Source: Streptomyces sp. Alt3 (lineage in GTDB: Bacteria; Actinomycetota; Actinomycetes; Streptomycetales; Streptomycetaceae). From it: DNA of 64,000 nucleotides. Shown here piece after piece: positions 34,434-43,277 of the stretch. The position numbers and the translations under genes are program-made. The notes beneath the pieces were generated by a model. The model ran no database searches. It was given only the letters and a program-made list of their open reading frames with translations, and had not been told where the DNA came from. Positions within the stretch are counted from its first letter, which is position 1; every line of letters starts with the position of its first letter. Location: assembly GCF_030719215.1 (NCBI RefSeq), contig NZ_CP120983.1, positions 6,820,001 through 6,884,000 on the forward strand, read 5' to 3'.

Positions 34434-34642
34434 GTCCAGTTGAGGGCCTCGGCCAATGCGGCCGGGAGGTAGCCCTCTTGGCCGTCGTCGGCGATGAACG
34501 CTTTGCCGTCCCGGACGATGACCTCGGCTCCCACGTGGTGGGCGAAGGGGAAGTCGGGGTTGACGGCGAGGCGGATCGGCAGGTTGGGGTCAAGTTCCTG
34601 GAGCTGACGGAGCACATGGCCGACGGTCAGGTGGCGGGGCAC
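34430..34642 (-). CDS. Small conserved hypothetical protein (70 aa)
   Basis: MPRHLTVGHVLRQLQELDPN followed by IRLAVNPDFPFAHHVGAEVI and a short acidic end. The N-terminal helix-like LTVGHVLRQLQEL and the NPDFPFAHHVG loop are typical of small actinobacterial proteins annotated only as hypothetical. It is coupled to the 135-aa gene (ATGA). The start is at 34642, with a GGAGGCCTTCC-type box upstream. Confidence 0.55.
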   Translation of the reverse strand: MPRHLTVGHVLRQLQELDPNLPIRLAVNPDFPFAHHVGAEVIVRDGKAFIADDGQEGYLPAALAEALNWT

Positions 34643-34975
34643 GGAAGGCCTCCAAGATCGGTAGGGAAGGGCGGGTGCGGGGAAAGCTGGTGCGTCTGCA
34701 CGTTGGGCAGCCGGAATGGGCCACGCACGTTGTGCGGGAGGTCACGCGGAGGCGTTCACGGTTGGACGACCCCTTCGTTGACCTGCGGTTTTGCCCGACA
34801 CCTCTACGTTGGCATGCGGTGAGCCGAAGTCCGTAGTCCTTTCCGGGGAAGTGGGGTCTGCCGTGGGCGAACTGGCCGCCGCCAGCAGATGGCCAGCGGC
34901 CCGGGAATGGACCGGCGGACCCGGCTGTCGTATCCGGGTTGGCAACGGGCCACACGGAACCGAAGGGGAGCAGGG
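34643..34975. other. 333-nt divergent intergenic region
   Basis: Lies between the leftward 70-aa gene and the rightward gene at 34976. No open frame with a credible start is seen. GCACGTTGGGCAG and CGCACGTTGTGCGGG share GCACGTTG (near 34697 and 34728), a possible short direct repeat of an operator. Confidence 0.3.
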
Positions 34976-35428
34976 ATGGCGGAGCCGGGCAGACACCGGG
35001 ACGGAACCGGGCTGGAGCGCAAGATCCGGGCGGCAGGGCGGCCGTGGACGGTCGGCGACATCGCGATGGTCGCCAATGGCCAGTGGGCCGTCGGGGCGCG
35101 GTGCGGGCGGTGGGACGAGGGCGCGGTGGTGGAGGAGCGGATCGCGGAGGGGCGTCGTGTCGAGTTGACGGTGGAGGAGCTGGCCCGCGCGGGCGGCTCC
35201 CGCATCGGGGATGCCCACCGCGACGAGGACCTCGCCTGTCCAGTCAGCGGCGCGGCCCCGGGCTGGCCACCGGCGGGCCGACAGTGGCCGAAGGGGCGGG
35301 CTGGTCGGGTGCCTGGGCCAGGGGGCGTGGCGTGTGCCCGGAGCGGGCGACGGCGGCCTGGGTCAGCCGGGCCGTCGGGGCCCGGCCCGTGGTTGTGGCG
35401 GCTTCGCGGGCTTCGATCACGTGGCTGA
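34976..35428 (+). CDS. Hypothetical protein with basic low-complexity C-terminus
   Basis: 150 aa from ATG 34976 (GGGGAGCAGGG). The first 80 residues look folded (PWTVGDIAMVANGQWAVGAR, VELTVEELARAGGS); the remainder is Gly/Pro/Arg-rich. It is the only rightward gene near the left end of the transfer operon and faces the 99-aa gene convergently across 4 nt. No family is recognised, and the end may be non-functional. Confidence 0.4.
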   Translation: MAEPGRHRDGTGLERKIRAAGRPWTVGDIAMVANGQWAVGARCGRWDEGAVVEERIAEGRRVELTVEELARAGGSRIGDAHRDEDLACPVSGAAPGWPPAGRQWPKGRAGRVPGPGGVACARSGRRRPGSAGPSGPGPWLWRLRGLRSRG

Positions 35429-35432
35429 TGGC

Positions 35433-35732
35433 CTACAGGGACGTACTGCTCTCTGCCTTGGCGACGCGAAGGTCTGCCGCTGAGCTGGTGATCCGTTCCA
35501 GGTCGTAGAAGGCCGGCACGTGGCCGGGGCGGGTCAGGGCGTGCAGACGGTCCTGGTGCACGGTCGCGGCGCTGTCGGTGATGACCAAGGCCGAGCGGAT
35601 GCGCATGGCCGAGCGCAGGAGCGGGTCGTCGCTGGGGCGGCGGACTGCGAGGGACTCCAGAGCGTCTATGGGGCGGTTCCAGGCTTTCTCGATCATGGCT
35701 GTGGCCTGGTCGTATGCGGTGATGTTGGACAT
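35433..35732 (-). CDS. Small helical hypothetical protein, end of transfer operon
   Basis: 99 aa from ATG 35732, chosen because GGAG stands 8 nt upstream (a GTG at 35744 is in frame). The sequence MSNITAYDQATAMIEKAWNR to AFYDLERITSSAADLRVAKA is predicted helical. It is the last leftward gene of the long transfer operon, 37 nt after the DUF317 gene. Function unknown. Confidence 0.6.
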   Translation of the reverse strand: MSNITAYDQATAMIEKAWNRPIDALESLAVRRPSDDPLLRSAMRIRSALVITDSAATVHQDRLHALTRPGHVPAFYDLERITSSAADLRVAKAESSTSL

Positions 35733-35769
35733 GAGCGGCTCCACATGGTCCGGGGAGAGGGCGTGTTCG

Positions 35770-36630
35770 TCAGCGGGCGTACCCGGAGCGCGGGGCCTGC
35801 GGAGCCGGCGGCGAACGCGGCGACGGGGTTACGGGACGAGCCGCAGCAGTCGTTGGCAGCGCCGTGGAGCGGGAGTTGGCTGCCTGGATGCGGCGAATAT
35901 CCAGAGGTGTGGGCATAGGCGGTTTGACCGGTGTCGCGGTGGCCTGTGAGGGAAGGCGTCGCAGGTCATAGCCGTAACGGATGACTGGCGACGGGTCGGT
36001 GAGGGCGGTGTTCATCGCGGTCACCAGCCTCTGCGGGGTGAGGGAGGAAGCGGTGGCGTACCACTGATTTCCTGGCGGCCCGGCGAGGGTGAGCCAGCGT
36101 TCTTGATGGCCCCGCATCTCGGCGGTTTGGTCACGGTGGTTGCGGCGCAGGTAGACCTCGGCCAGGTGGTCGGGCGACTGGAACACGACGTTCTCGGGGC
36201 TGTAGCTGTGGCTCCAGCCCGCCGCTGCCAGAGGTGTGCCGGCATCCAGCGCGGTCAGGGCGCTGTTGCCGTGGCGGAGGTAGGAATCGGGGCCCTCGGC
36301 GTAGGCGGCGGCGAGCGCCGTGGTGAAGCCGGCGACGATCTCGGTGGGGGTGCCGCTCTGGAAGGTGACCAGCCAGCGTGGAGTCGCGTAGTCCGAGCTG
36401 TACGCGGTGATCTTCCACAGGGCGTCGTCGTCGCCCTCGGGCAGGTAGGCCAGGCGGACTCGCTGGTTCGGGGTGTTGACGTACACATTGCCCAGGTCGT
36501 CGTCGTTCAGCACCCAGCCGCTGTCGAGGAGCGGACGGAGAGCGGGGTCACCGGTGAACGTTGATCCGGCGAGGTAGCGGGGGCTGACGTGGTACTCGCG
36601 CCACTGCTCATCATCCGAGCTGAAGGTCAT
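35770..36630 (-). CDS. DUF317 domain protein
   Basis: 286 aa. Two copies of the DUF317 pattern can be seen: residues 30-100 (WVLNDDDLGNVYVNTPNQRV, WLVTFQSGTPTEIVAGFTTAL) and 135-210 (WSHSYSPENVVFQSPDHLAE, WYATASSLTPQRLVTAMNTAL). The C-terminus is a Pro/Arg-rich tail. DUF317 proteins are typical of Streptomyces chromosome arms and mobile elements and have unknown function. The start has an AGGAAC box. 36631-36758 has no gene. Confidence 0.82.
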   Translation of the reverse strand: MTFSSDDEQWREYHVSPRYLAGSTFTGDPALRPLLDSGWVLNDDDLGNVYVNTPNQRVRLAYLPEGDDDALWKITAYSSDYATPRWLVTFQSGTPTEIVAGFTTALAAAYAEGPDSYLRHGNSALTALDAGTPLAAAGWSHSYSPENVVFQSPDHLAEVYLRRNHRDQTAEMRGHQERWLTLAGPPGNQWYATASSLTPQRLVTAMNTALTDPSPVIRYGYDLRRLPSQATATPVKPPMPTPLDIRRIQAANSRSTALPTTAAARPVTPSPRSPPAPQAPRSGYAR

Positions 36631-36758
36631 GGGAAGTTCCTGAAGAAGAGAAGGGGAAGGGGACGCGCCTGCGTACGCCGTAGAACGGGCCGTTCGGCCC
36701 GTACACGGGCGCCGTGGAAATGAGCCGGATCACCGGCTATGGAACGGGTTGTGGGGGC

Positions 36759-37430
36759 TCATTCGGCGGTTTCCATCCGGGCGAGCAGTGAACGGACCAG
36801 GGTGGGCAAGTGGCCTGGGCCATCGTTGATCCAGACGTGGTCGGTCGCTTCGCCGAGGACGTACGTGGCGTCGTCGAGGAGGCCGCTGGAGATCTCTATG
36901 CAGGCGTCGGTGATCCGGGTGATGGCGAGAAGGGACTCGGAGAGCACGGCGACGTAGTCACCCGGCGGGAGGTGGGCGGCCTCGGCGGCGGTGCGGATTT
37001 CCGTCAACTCCAGGTCGCTGAAGGCGAAGTCGAGCTCGCTGTCCTGCTCGGTGCCGTCGGGCGTGGTGAAGGTCGGGTCGTCCGGTAGCTGTGTGGGGAT
37101 GCCGACGCGGGTGCAGATCTGGTCGACCGAGGTGGTGAGCTCGGCGAGGGACTCGGTGAGCCATCCCAGCGCGGAGGCGTAGGAGGCCAGGGTGAACAGA
37201 CCCGCGGGCATCGCGGGGCGCGGCTCGGCGGCCAGGAATTCTTCGAGCCGGTCGTTCAGCTCGCAGATCACCCTGGGTCCGGCCGACAGCGCACCCAGTA
37301 CGGGGTGCAGGTAGGAGCGGCTGGCAGCCGTCGGGTACTCGGCGGTGAGGATCCCGGAGACACTCTGCGCGGCGTCGGTGAGCAGGCCCGCCAGTTCGGT
37401 ACGAGTCAGCGGGGCGCGGTCGACGATCAT
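36759..37430 (-). CDS. Helical hypothetical protein coupled to RelE-like gene
   Basis: 223 aa, almost entirely helical (LTRTELAGLLTDAAQSVSGI, ASALGWLTESLAELTTSVDQ, ITRITDACIEISSGLLDDA), with an acidic loop around residue 125-140 (PDGTEQDSELDFAF). The start overlaps the stop of the RelE-like gene (ATGA). It has no HTH or AbrB-like motif, so it is not an obvious antitoxin, but the coupling makes some relation possible. No family recognised. Confidence 0.65.
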   Translation of the reverse strand: MIVDRAPLTRTELAGLLTDAAQSVSGILTAEYPTAASRSYLHPVLGALSAGPRVICELNDRLEEFLAAEPRPAMPAGLFTLASYASALGWLTESLAELTTSVDQICTRVGIPTQLPDDPTFTTPDGTEQDSELDFAFSDLELTEIRTAAEAAHLPPGDYVAVLSESLLAITRITDACIEISSGLLDDATYVLGEATDHVWINDGPGHLPTLVRSLLARMETAE

Positions 37431-37903
37431 CGGTGGGGAGCCTTTCGGGAAGCGGTGGCAGGGGGCTGGGCCGCCGCCACTGGGAGCGGCGTCGGCTGGT
37501 TTGCCGTGTGGGGAGAGCGGGAGCGTGCAGCCTGCACGCGTGCTTCGACGGCCGAGGAGGTTGTCTCGACGTCCGCGTTCTGGTGGGGGCCGGTGCGCAG
37601 GTGGGCCGTGCGGTAGACCGCGTACTCCTTCCGGCTGCCTGCGGCGACGAGATAGACCTCGCGCTTGTGGTGCGAGGTGGGCGGGGCGGGGCGGAACTGG
37701 ATGACCATCCGATAGGAGACGGACGGGTCGACGTACACCTTGTGAAAGCCCGCGAGACGGCCCTTCAACGGCAGGCAGTCGTCACTTCCGTGAACCAGGT
37801 TCTGTAGCTCCAGTAGCGCCAGATCACTTATCTCGTCGGGGAGTTCGCGCAGGTCAGCGATGGCGTCCGGGTGCGCGGCGAAGGCGAAGCGGGCGCGGCT
37901 CAC
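37427..37903 (-). CDS. RelE/ParE-like toxin-fold protein
   Basis: 158 aa. The first 105 residues fit the RelE/ParE fold: AHPDAIADLRELPDEISDLA, CLPLKGRLAGFHKVYVDPS, YRMVIQFRPAP, KREVYLVAAGSRKEYAVYRT. The last 50 are a disordered Ala/Pro tail not seen in short toxins. It starts in a GTGA overlap with the 257-aa gene and ends in an ATGA overlap with the 223-aa gene. It is likely part of a maintenance function of the conjugative element, though no classical antitoxin is adjacent. Confidence 0.72.
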   Translation of the reverse strand: MSRARFAFAAHPDAIADLRELPDEISDLALLELQNLVHGSDDCLPLKGRLAGFHKVYVDPSVSYRMVIQFRPAPPTSHHKREVYLVAAGSRKEYAVYRTAHLRTGPHQNADVETTSSAVEARVQAARSRSPHTANQPTPLPVAAAQPPATASRKAPHR

Positions 37904-38673
37904 ATCGACCGCCCAGGGCTCGGCCGCGGGGTCGGTCCTGGCGGCGGCAGGCTGTGGGTATCGAGGCCGGCCTTCGGAGTCGCCGAGGCACCGGCTGAGC
38001 GGGTGAGGGCGGCGCGGGTCCGCAGGGCAGCGCCGGTGTCCCTGCCGTCCCCCGATGGGTTCGGCAGCGGGCTGTTGCGGTCGTCCAGCCAGTGCCGGGC
38101 TGCGCCCTCGTCGGCGAAGGCCCCCTCACGCGTCGTGTACGTGTGTGTTTCGAAGTCTCCCTCTTCGAGGAAGATGCGAATCGGTGCCTGAGCAGCGCTG
38201 GAGTCGCAGGTCAACGTCCATGTCTCGCAGGGGTCGTAGTCCGAGGTGTAGCTGTCCAGGACCGTGTACCGGGTGCCCGACGTGCGGAGCTCCTGCTCGA
38301 CCTGTGTGGTGAGAGCGTCGGCGGGCTGTATGAAGTCGTCGCCGACCTGGGAAAGGTGCTCCGGTGGGCAACCGTGCTCGACCAGCCAGTTCTGAGCGAA
38401 GGACACGGTGGAGTGGTAGGACGACTCGAACGTGAAGGTGTTCCGGTTCAGGTCCCGTGCGACCTTGATCGCGCAGATCTGGGGTTCGCCGGGTACACCC
38501 CAGGTGACCGAGGCGTCGTGGGCGACGACGAAACTGCGGGAGACGTCGCGGGCGGTGTGGTGCTCGGCAAGGACGGTGAAGTCACCAGCCCAGAACTCCT
38601 CCTCCGTGTGCTGGGAGGCCGCGTCGGCGGGTTCGAGGTCGTCGAGGTGGAAGTCGAGTTCGTCGCTACTCAT
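37900..38673 (-). CDS. Conserved hypothetical protein of transfer operon
   Basis: 257 aa from ATG 38673 in an ATGA overlap with DUF4913. An acidic start (ELDFHLDDLEPADAA) is followed by a mixed domain (FVVAHDASVTWGVPGE, CAIKVARDLNRNTFTFESSY, NWLVEHGCPPEHLSQVGDDF) and a Pro-rich tail. No catalytic motif. It sits directly before the RelE-like gene with a GTGA overlap; an antitoxin role cannot be excluded but the length argues against it. Confidence 0.6.
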   Translation of the reverse strand: MSSDELDFHLDDLEPADAASQHTEEEFWAGDFTVLAEHHTARDVSRSFVVAHDASVTWGVPGEPQICAIKVARDLNRNTFTFESSYHSTVSFAQNWLVEHGCPPEHLSQVGDDFIQPADALTTQVEQELRTSGTRYTVLDSYTSDYDPCETWTLTCDSSAAQAPIRIFLEEGDFETHTYTTREGAFADEGAARHWLDDRNSPLPNPSGDGRDTGAALRTRAALTRSAGASATPKAGLDTHSLPPPGPTPRPSPGRSM

Positions 38674-39263
38674 GCGGTCAGTCCCAGCTGGTCGGGCGCG
38701 GGGGTGGCCAGCACGCGGTGGTTGGGCCGGGCCGGGCTCGTCGTGCACGCGGCGAACGGTCCGTCGGGCGCACGGAGGTGGACCAGTGTCTGGTCGAGGT
38801 GGTCGCGGTGCCACGTCGAGGGACCGGGCAGGCCGGCCTCGGCGTCGGTGAACTGCTGCCACGCGAGCCAGAGGGCGTGCAGCCGTGCCACGGCTTCGGG
38901 GTGTTCTTGCCACCGCGTGCACCACGGGCGGGTCGTGCTGATCTCTCGCCCGTAGATCGGGAGGAGGAGGTGGTTCACCCAGGCAGTGAGGGCGGTGAGT
39001 TCGACGGCGTATGCCTCACCGCCCAGGGCAACGATGAACACTGAGGTGGGGCCCGCTGCCGACTCGGAGCCCGCTGCTGTTGCTGGAGCGTCGTCCGTCG
39101 GCTGGGGGGCGGGTGTGGGCTCGGAGCCGAGGCGGTCGAGGAGGACGCCGTGCTGTTTGACCTCGGCCATGGTCTTGGCGAGGCTGCTGGCGAGGTCGTC
39201 GAGGTTCTCGTCGGGGACGCGGAACGGGTCGGGGCCGGGGGCGGTCGTGGTGGTGTCGGGCAT
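38670..39263 (-). CDS. DUF4913 family protein
   Basis: 197 aa. WVNHLLLPIYGREIS, RPWCTRWQEHPEAVARLHAL, WQQFTDAEAGLPGPSTWHRD and HLRAPDGPFAACT follow DUF4913, a family found in actinobacterial conjugative elements and phages. The N-terminal 70 residues include a helical segment and an Ala/Pro linker. It lies just downstream of the broken cytosine methyltransferase gene (93-nt gap). Confidence 0.8.
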   Translation of the reverse strand: MPDTTTTAPGPDPFRVPDENLDDLASSLAKTMAEVKQHGVLLDRLGSEPTPAPQPTDDAPATAAGSESAAGPTSVFIVALGGEAYAVELTALTAWVNHLLLPIYGREISTTRPWCTRWQEHPEAVARLHALWLAWQQFTDAEAGLPGPSTWHRDHLDQTLVHLRAPDGPFAACTTSPARPNHRVLATPAPDQLGLTA

Positions 39264-39976
39264 CGGGGCGTGCTCCCTCTGTGGGACGGCGACATGGGGA
39301 AGAGGATCCGGAGAAGCCCCGATTTGGCCCGGCCGGGAAAACCCGGTAGCCGGGCGCTACGCCGCCGCGCAGCGAGGGCAGCGAGGGAAGGGCGGGGCCA
39401 GCAACCGCACCGCCCGGGCGGCCTTTTGAGGTACGACACCGTTGCCGAGCGCGGTGAGCTGGGCGGGACGGCCGAGCCCCAGGGTGGCGGTGACCCAGCC
39501 GGCGTCGAGGCCCTGCATCCACTCCACGAAGTCGGCACGCAGCCGTCCGGCCGAGTCGGTGGGCGCCGGGGCGGGGCGGGTGAGCGTCTCCCACCGGGTG
39601 ATGGCGGCTGCGTACGCACCCCATCGCCGCTCTGCTCCGATTGCCTCCAGAGCGCCGGAGCCACCGTTGGCGAGGGAGTCGGTCGGCCCTTGCCCGGTCG
39701 GCGTTCCGGGGCGCCCGGGTCGCGGGCCGGCGGTGTGGGCAGCAGGGACGCTGCCGCGCTCGGCAGGGTCATGTCGCCGTTGCCGTACCGCTGGTTGGGC
39801 GAGCCCTTGGTTCCGTCCGACGCCTTCGGGGTGGGCAGGAGCCACTCGACCTCGTCGGCCAGGTTCGGGCCGTGGCCCCCGCTCTTCCTCTTGGCGGGGT
39901 GTTGCGAGCCGCCGTTCCTGCCGATATTGCTGGTCGGCGTCTTAAGCAGGGGGCTCGGCGGGCCAGGCGACGAAGT

Positions 39977-39986
39977 TATCTGGACA
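39977..39986 (+). repeat. Left terminal inverted repeat of the transposon
   Basis: TATCTGGACA, complementary to 43973-43982; 11 bp if T39976 is included. It lies 64 nt upstream of the first recombinase start. Confidence 0.75.
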
Positions 39987-40040
39987 GTTGGCCCTCTCGG
40001 GTGACTGGGTGTGTTGTGGTGCGTGCGTAGGGTTTTGGTC

Positions 40041-41174
40041 ATGCGAGTGGTGAAGGTGCCCGATGCGGTAACGGGCCGACCTCAGGTTCGACTGGTCGAC
40101 GCATCAGACCGGCCGGTGGTTGAAGTCGATGATGTCTTGCGGCTGTTGGCGGTACGGGCGTACTTGCCGAACACGGTCCGGGCCTACGCGCATGATCTGC
40201 AAAAGCTCTACCTTTTCTGTGAGGAACGCGTGATCGGGGCAGGCGAGTTCACGCCCGCGAGGGCGGTGGAGTTCTTGGAGTGGCTGCGGCTGGCCTCGTC
40301 CCGGCGGCGGGCTCAGCGCCTGGAGCTTGGAGTGGTGGCGGGTGAGGGGCGGCTGCTGTCGGCGAAGACGTGCAACCGGGTGCTGGCCGCGGTGTCCTCG
40401 TTCTACGAGTTCCTGATCGCCAGCGAGCAGTACGCGGGCCGGGACAATCCGATTGTCAAGAAGGTGGATCAGGCTGCGGCGCGTGTGCCGGACCGTCACC
40501 GGCCGCCGTTGATGAACGCTGGCCGTCAGCAGCCGGTTCGCCGGGTGTTGCGGGTCAAGACGGTGGAGTCGGTGCCGCGGCCGATGCCGGATGCTGTCTA
40601 CCGGGCCCTGGTTGATGAGCTGCGGACCCGGCGTGACCTCGCGCTGCTGGAGGTGATGTGGGAGGGCGGTCTGCGTCCGGGGGAGGTCCTGGGTCTGCGG
40701 ATGGAGGACGTCTCCTACGGCCGACGCCGGGTGACGGTCCGCAAACGCGACGATCATCCGCGTGGGGTCCAGCAGAAGTCCCGCCGGGATCGAGTGGTTG
40801 ACCTCCACGAGGGACGTGCACTGACGGCCCTGAATACCTACGTGATGCACGAGCGGCCGACCGATACGGACAGTCTCTGGCTCTTCCTCGTCGGCGGCCG
40901 GGGCCAGCGGCGGACCGAACCGCTGGGCTATGACGCGCTGGTGCGCATGTTCGCCCGAGCCGCGGAGCGAGCTGGAGTACGCGACGCCTGGCTGACCCCG
41001 CACAGCCTGCGGCACACCCACGCCACCCGGATGTTCGAGGGAGGCATGCGGGAGCTGACGCTGATGACCAGGCTCGGTCACGCCACACCGGACTCGATGA
41101 AGATCTACACCAGGGTGAGCGATCCCGAGGTCGTCAAGGACTACCGTCAGGCGATCGGAGAGCGGGACACGTGA
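40041..41174 (+). CDS. Tyrosine recombinase, TnpA-like
   Basis: 377 aa from ATG 40041. The N-terminal SAM-like core-binding domain (YLPNTVRAYAHDLQKLYLFC, TCNRVLAAVSSFYEFL) is followed by a complete catalytic domain with Arg212 (GGLRPGE), His321 and Arg324 (HSLRHTHAT), His347 (LGHATPDS) and the nucleophile Tyr356 (KIYTRV). The length matches TnpA of Tn554 (361 aa). It overlaps the second recombinase by GTGA. It would act with TnpB to excise and insert the element without a classic transposase. Confidence 0.88.
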   Translation: MRVVKVPDAVTGRPQVRLVDASDRPVVEVDDVLRLLAVRAYLPNTVRAYAHDLQKLYLFCEERVIGAGEFTPARAVEFLEWLRLASSRRRAQRLELGVVAGEGRLLSAKTCNRVLAAVSSFYEFLIASEQYAGRDNPIVKKVDQAAARVPDRHRPPLMNAGRQQPVRRVLRVKTVESVPRPMPDAVYRALVDELRTRRDLALLEVMWEGGLRPGEVLGLRMEDVSYGRRRVTVRKRDDHPRGVQQKSRRDRVVDLHEGRALTALNTYVMHERPTDTDSLWLFLVGGRGQRRTEPLGYDALVRMFARAAERAGVRDAWLTPHSLRHTHATRMFEGGMRELTLMTRLGHATPDSMKIYTRVSDPEVVKDYRQAIGERDT

Positions 41175-43264
41175 GCCACAACGCACCCCTGCGAGCGGTG
41201 TCACCGCTCCTTACCGCCGACGAGAAGGTGCCCCGGCACTGCTCGGAGACGGAGTACGTGGCCTTCACCGCCAACCTGCCACTCACCGAGCCAGCGCGCC
41301 GTAAGCACGCCAACTTCCACCGGCGTTTCGTACGCACCTACCCCGACCTGGATACCTGGTTCGCTCAGCCGCCCCGCGTCCGCCTAGGCTGGCGCAACGG
41401 CGAGGGCCAGAAACGGCGTTGTGCTCCTGAGCCGGGATTCGACCCGGCCACGGCATGGATCAACTTCAACGCCCGCCACTACCTCACCTACCTCGCCCTC
41501 ACCGGTCGCGTGCGCATGGACTGGGGCTGGCTGCTGGGCATCGGCGTCCTCAAACCGTTCCTCATCGCCGACCTGCTCGGGCTGCCACTGCGCGATCAGA
41601 GCGAGGACCTGCGGGAGCGTCTCCTGGCGCTCGGGCACACCCGCGACAACGAATCCTTCAAGGTCCCCTGGGGCCTGATCCGGCTGGTCATGCACCGCGG
41701 CGATCCCGACCTGCACGCGCTCACCAGCGACGACATCGAGGCGATGCGGCACACCGTCCGCCACTGCGAGCGCATCCCCGGCCTGCTCCAAATCATCGGC
41801 GAGGACCGCATTCCCGCCCTGAAACTCTCGTGGGGCACCAACACCTACCGCACCGGACTCGCGCTGTTCCACGCCGGGATCACCGGCCATCCGCCCGCCC
41901 GGGAAGAGACCATCGCGCCACCACGTCTCTGCAGCAAACCGCGCATCGACGCCGTCTTCGAACGCTTCCTTGCCGAACGCGCCCTGGTCCTGCGACCCGA
42001 GAGCATGTCCAGTACCCGCGGCGGACTGCGCCGCTTCGGACTATGGCTGGACACCGAACGCCCCCGCGTCGACAGCCTCGACCAGCTCAACCGGGCCGAC
42101 CTGGTCGACTTCATGGAATCGGTGCACCGGCTGCACAAGCTGAAGGACCCAGATCAGCCCATCAGCCGCGCCTATCGCGCCGGCATCATTTCCACCGTCG
42201 CTGTGCTCTTCCGCTACGCGGCCGTCGCCGAGTGGGACGACGTCCCCGCCCGCCCTCTGCTCACGCACGCCGACATGCCCCGCGTCATCGAGAAGGTGCC
42301 CCGGTTCATCCCTGAAGACCAGCTCGGCCCGGTCATGGACCAAGTCCGGCAACTTACCTGCCCGTTGCAGCGATGCGCCCTGCTGGTCGCCTGGTGGAGC
42401 GGCGCACGCCGCACCGAGATCCGCAGACTCCACCTGGACTGCCTCGACGCCTACCCCGACGGCACCGCCCGGCTGCGACTCGCGGCCGGTAAAGCCCTCA
42501 AAGAACGCACCGTCCCCATCCACGACGAGGCCGCAGAGGCCATCCGCACTCTCGTGGCCCTGCGTCAGTCACAATCCGACCGCGGCATCCCCGACCCCGA
42601 CCTCGGACGCCCAGTGCGCCACCTCTTCCTGCGCAACGGCGTGATTGCTGGGCCCGACTACCTCTTCGCCCGCCCTCTTCGCGAGATCTGCGAGGAACTG
42701 GACATCCTCAACGGCGTCGGCAAGCCCGCGATCCACCCGCACCGCTTCCGGCACACCCTGGGCACCCAACTCGCCGAGAAGGGCGCCCGGGTCCAGACCA
42801 TCATGAAGGTTCTGGGACATAAGAGCCCAGCCATGTCGATGACCTACACGCACATCTCGGACCCCACCGTCCTGGCCGACTACCAGGCCGTCCTTCAGCC
42901 CGGCGCGGTCATCGCCGGCCCGCTGGCCAACGCCCTGCGATCCGGGCAGCTCGACCAGGATGCCCTGGACTGGCTCAAGACCAACTTCTACAAGACCGAA
43001 CTCGAACTCGGCCGCTGCCTGCGCCTTCCCCAAGAAGGCCCATGCGAGTGCGAGCTCTACCTGACCTGCGCGAAGTTCGTCACCACCCCGCGATACGCGC
43101 CGAGAATGCGTGAACGCCTGTGCACCGAGCGGGAGTTGATTGCTGATGCCGAGACCCGGGGCTGGGACCGCGAAGTCGAGCGCCACCAACGGACCGCCGA
43201 CCGCATCGCCGGACTGCTGGATGACCTGGGCGAGCCCCACGAGGACGCCGGCGAAGAGCACTGA
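41171..43264 (+). CDS. Large tyrosine recombinase, TnpB-like
   Basis: 697 aa from GTG 41171. A long N-terminal region (1-260) is unrelated to XerC-type proteins. A core-binding domain around 260-360 and a catalytic domain follow, with Arg413/414 (WWSGARRTEIRRL), His524 and Arg527 (HRFRHTLGTQ), His550 (LGHKSPAMS) and Tyr559 (TYTHIS). After it, a Cys cluster (GRCLRLPQEGPCECELYLTC) and CTEREL form a probable zinc-binding C-terminus as in TnpB of Tn554 (630 aa). All catalytic residues are present, so it should be active. Confidence 0.88.
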   Translation: MSHNAPLRAVSPLLTADEKVPRHCSETEYVAFTANLPLTEPARRKHANFHRRFVRTYPDLDTWFAQPPRVRLGWRNGEGQKRRCAPEPGFDPATAWINFNARHYLTYLALTGRVRMDWGWLLGIGVLKPFLIADLLGLPLRDQSEDLRERLLALGHTRDNESFKVPWGLIRLVMHRGDPDLHALTSDDIEAMRHTVRHCERIPGLLQIIGEDRIPALKLSWGTNTYRTGLALFHAGITGHPPAREETIAPPRLCSKPRIDAVFERFLAERALVLRPESMSSTRGGLRRFGLWLDTERPRVDSLDQLNRADLVDFMESVHRLHKLKDPDQPISRAYRAGIISTVAVLFRYAAVAEWDDVPARPLLTHADMPRVIEKVPRFIPEDQLGPVMDQVRQLTCPLQRCALLVAWWSGARRTEIRRLHLDCLDAYPDGTARLRLAAGKALKERTVPIHDEAAEAIRTLVALRQSQSDRGIPDPDLGRPVRHLFLRNGVIAGPDYLFARPLREICEELDILNGVGKPAIHPHRFRHTLGTQLAEKGARVQTIMKVLGHKSPAMSMTYTHISDPTVLADYQAVLQPGAVIAGPLANALRSGQLDQDALDWLKTNFYKTELELGRCLRLPQEGPCECELYLTCAKFVTTPRYAPRMRERLCTERELIADAETRGWDREVERHQRTADRIAGLLDDLGEPHEDAGEEH

Positions 43265-43277
43265 GACCGCAAATCAC

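Noticed and set aside
36759..37430. Antitoxin to the RelE-like protein
   Set aside because: No HTH, ribbon-helix-helix or AbrB-like motif and too long; only the overlap supports it.
40041..43264. Integrases of the surrounding conjugative element
   Set aside because: Both recombinase genes lie within inverted repeats inside a broken methyltransferase gene, so they belong to the inserted transposon.
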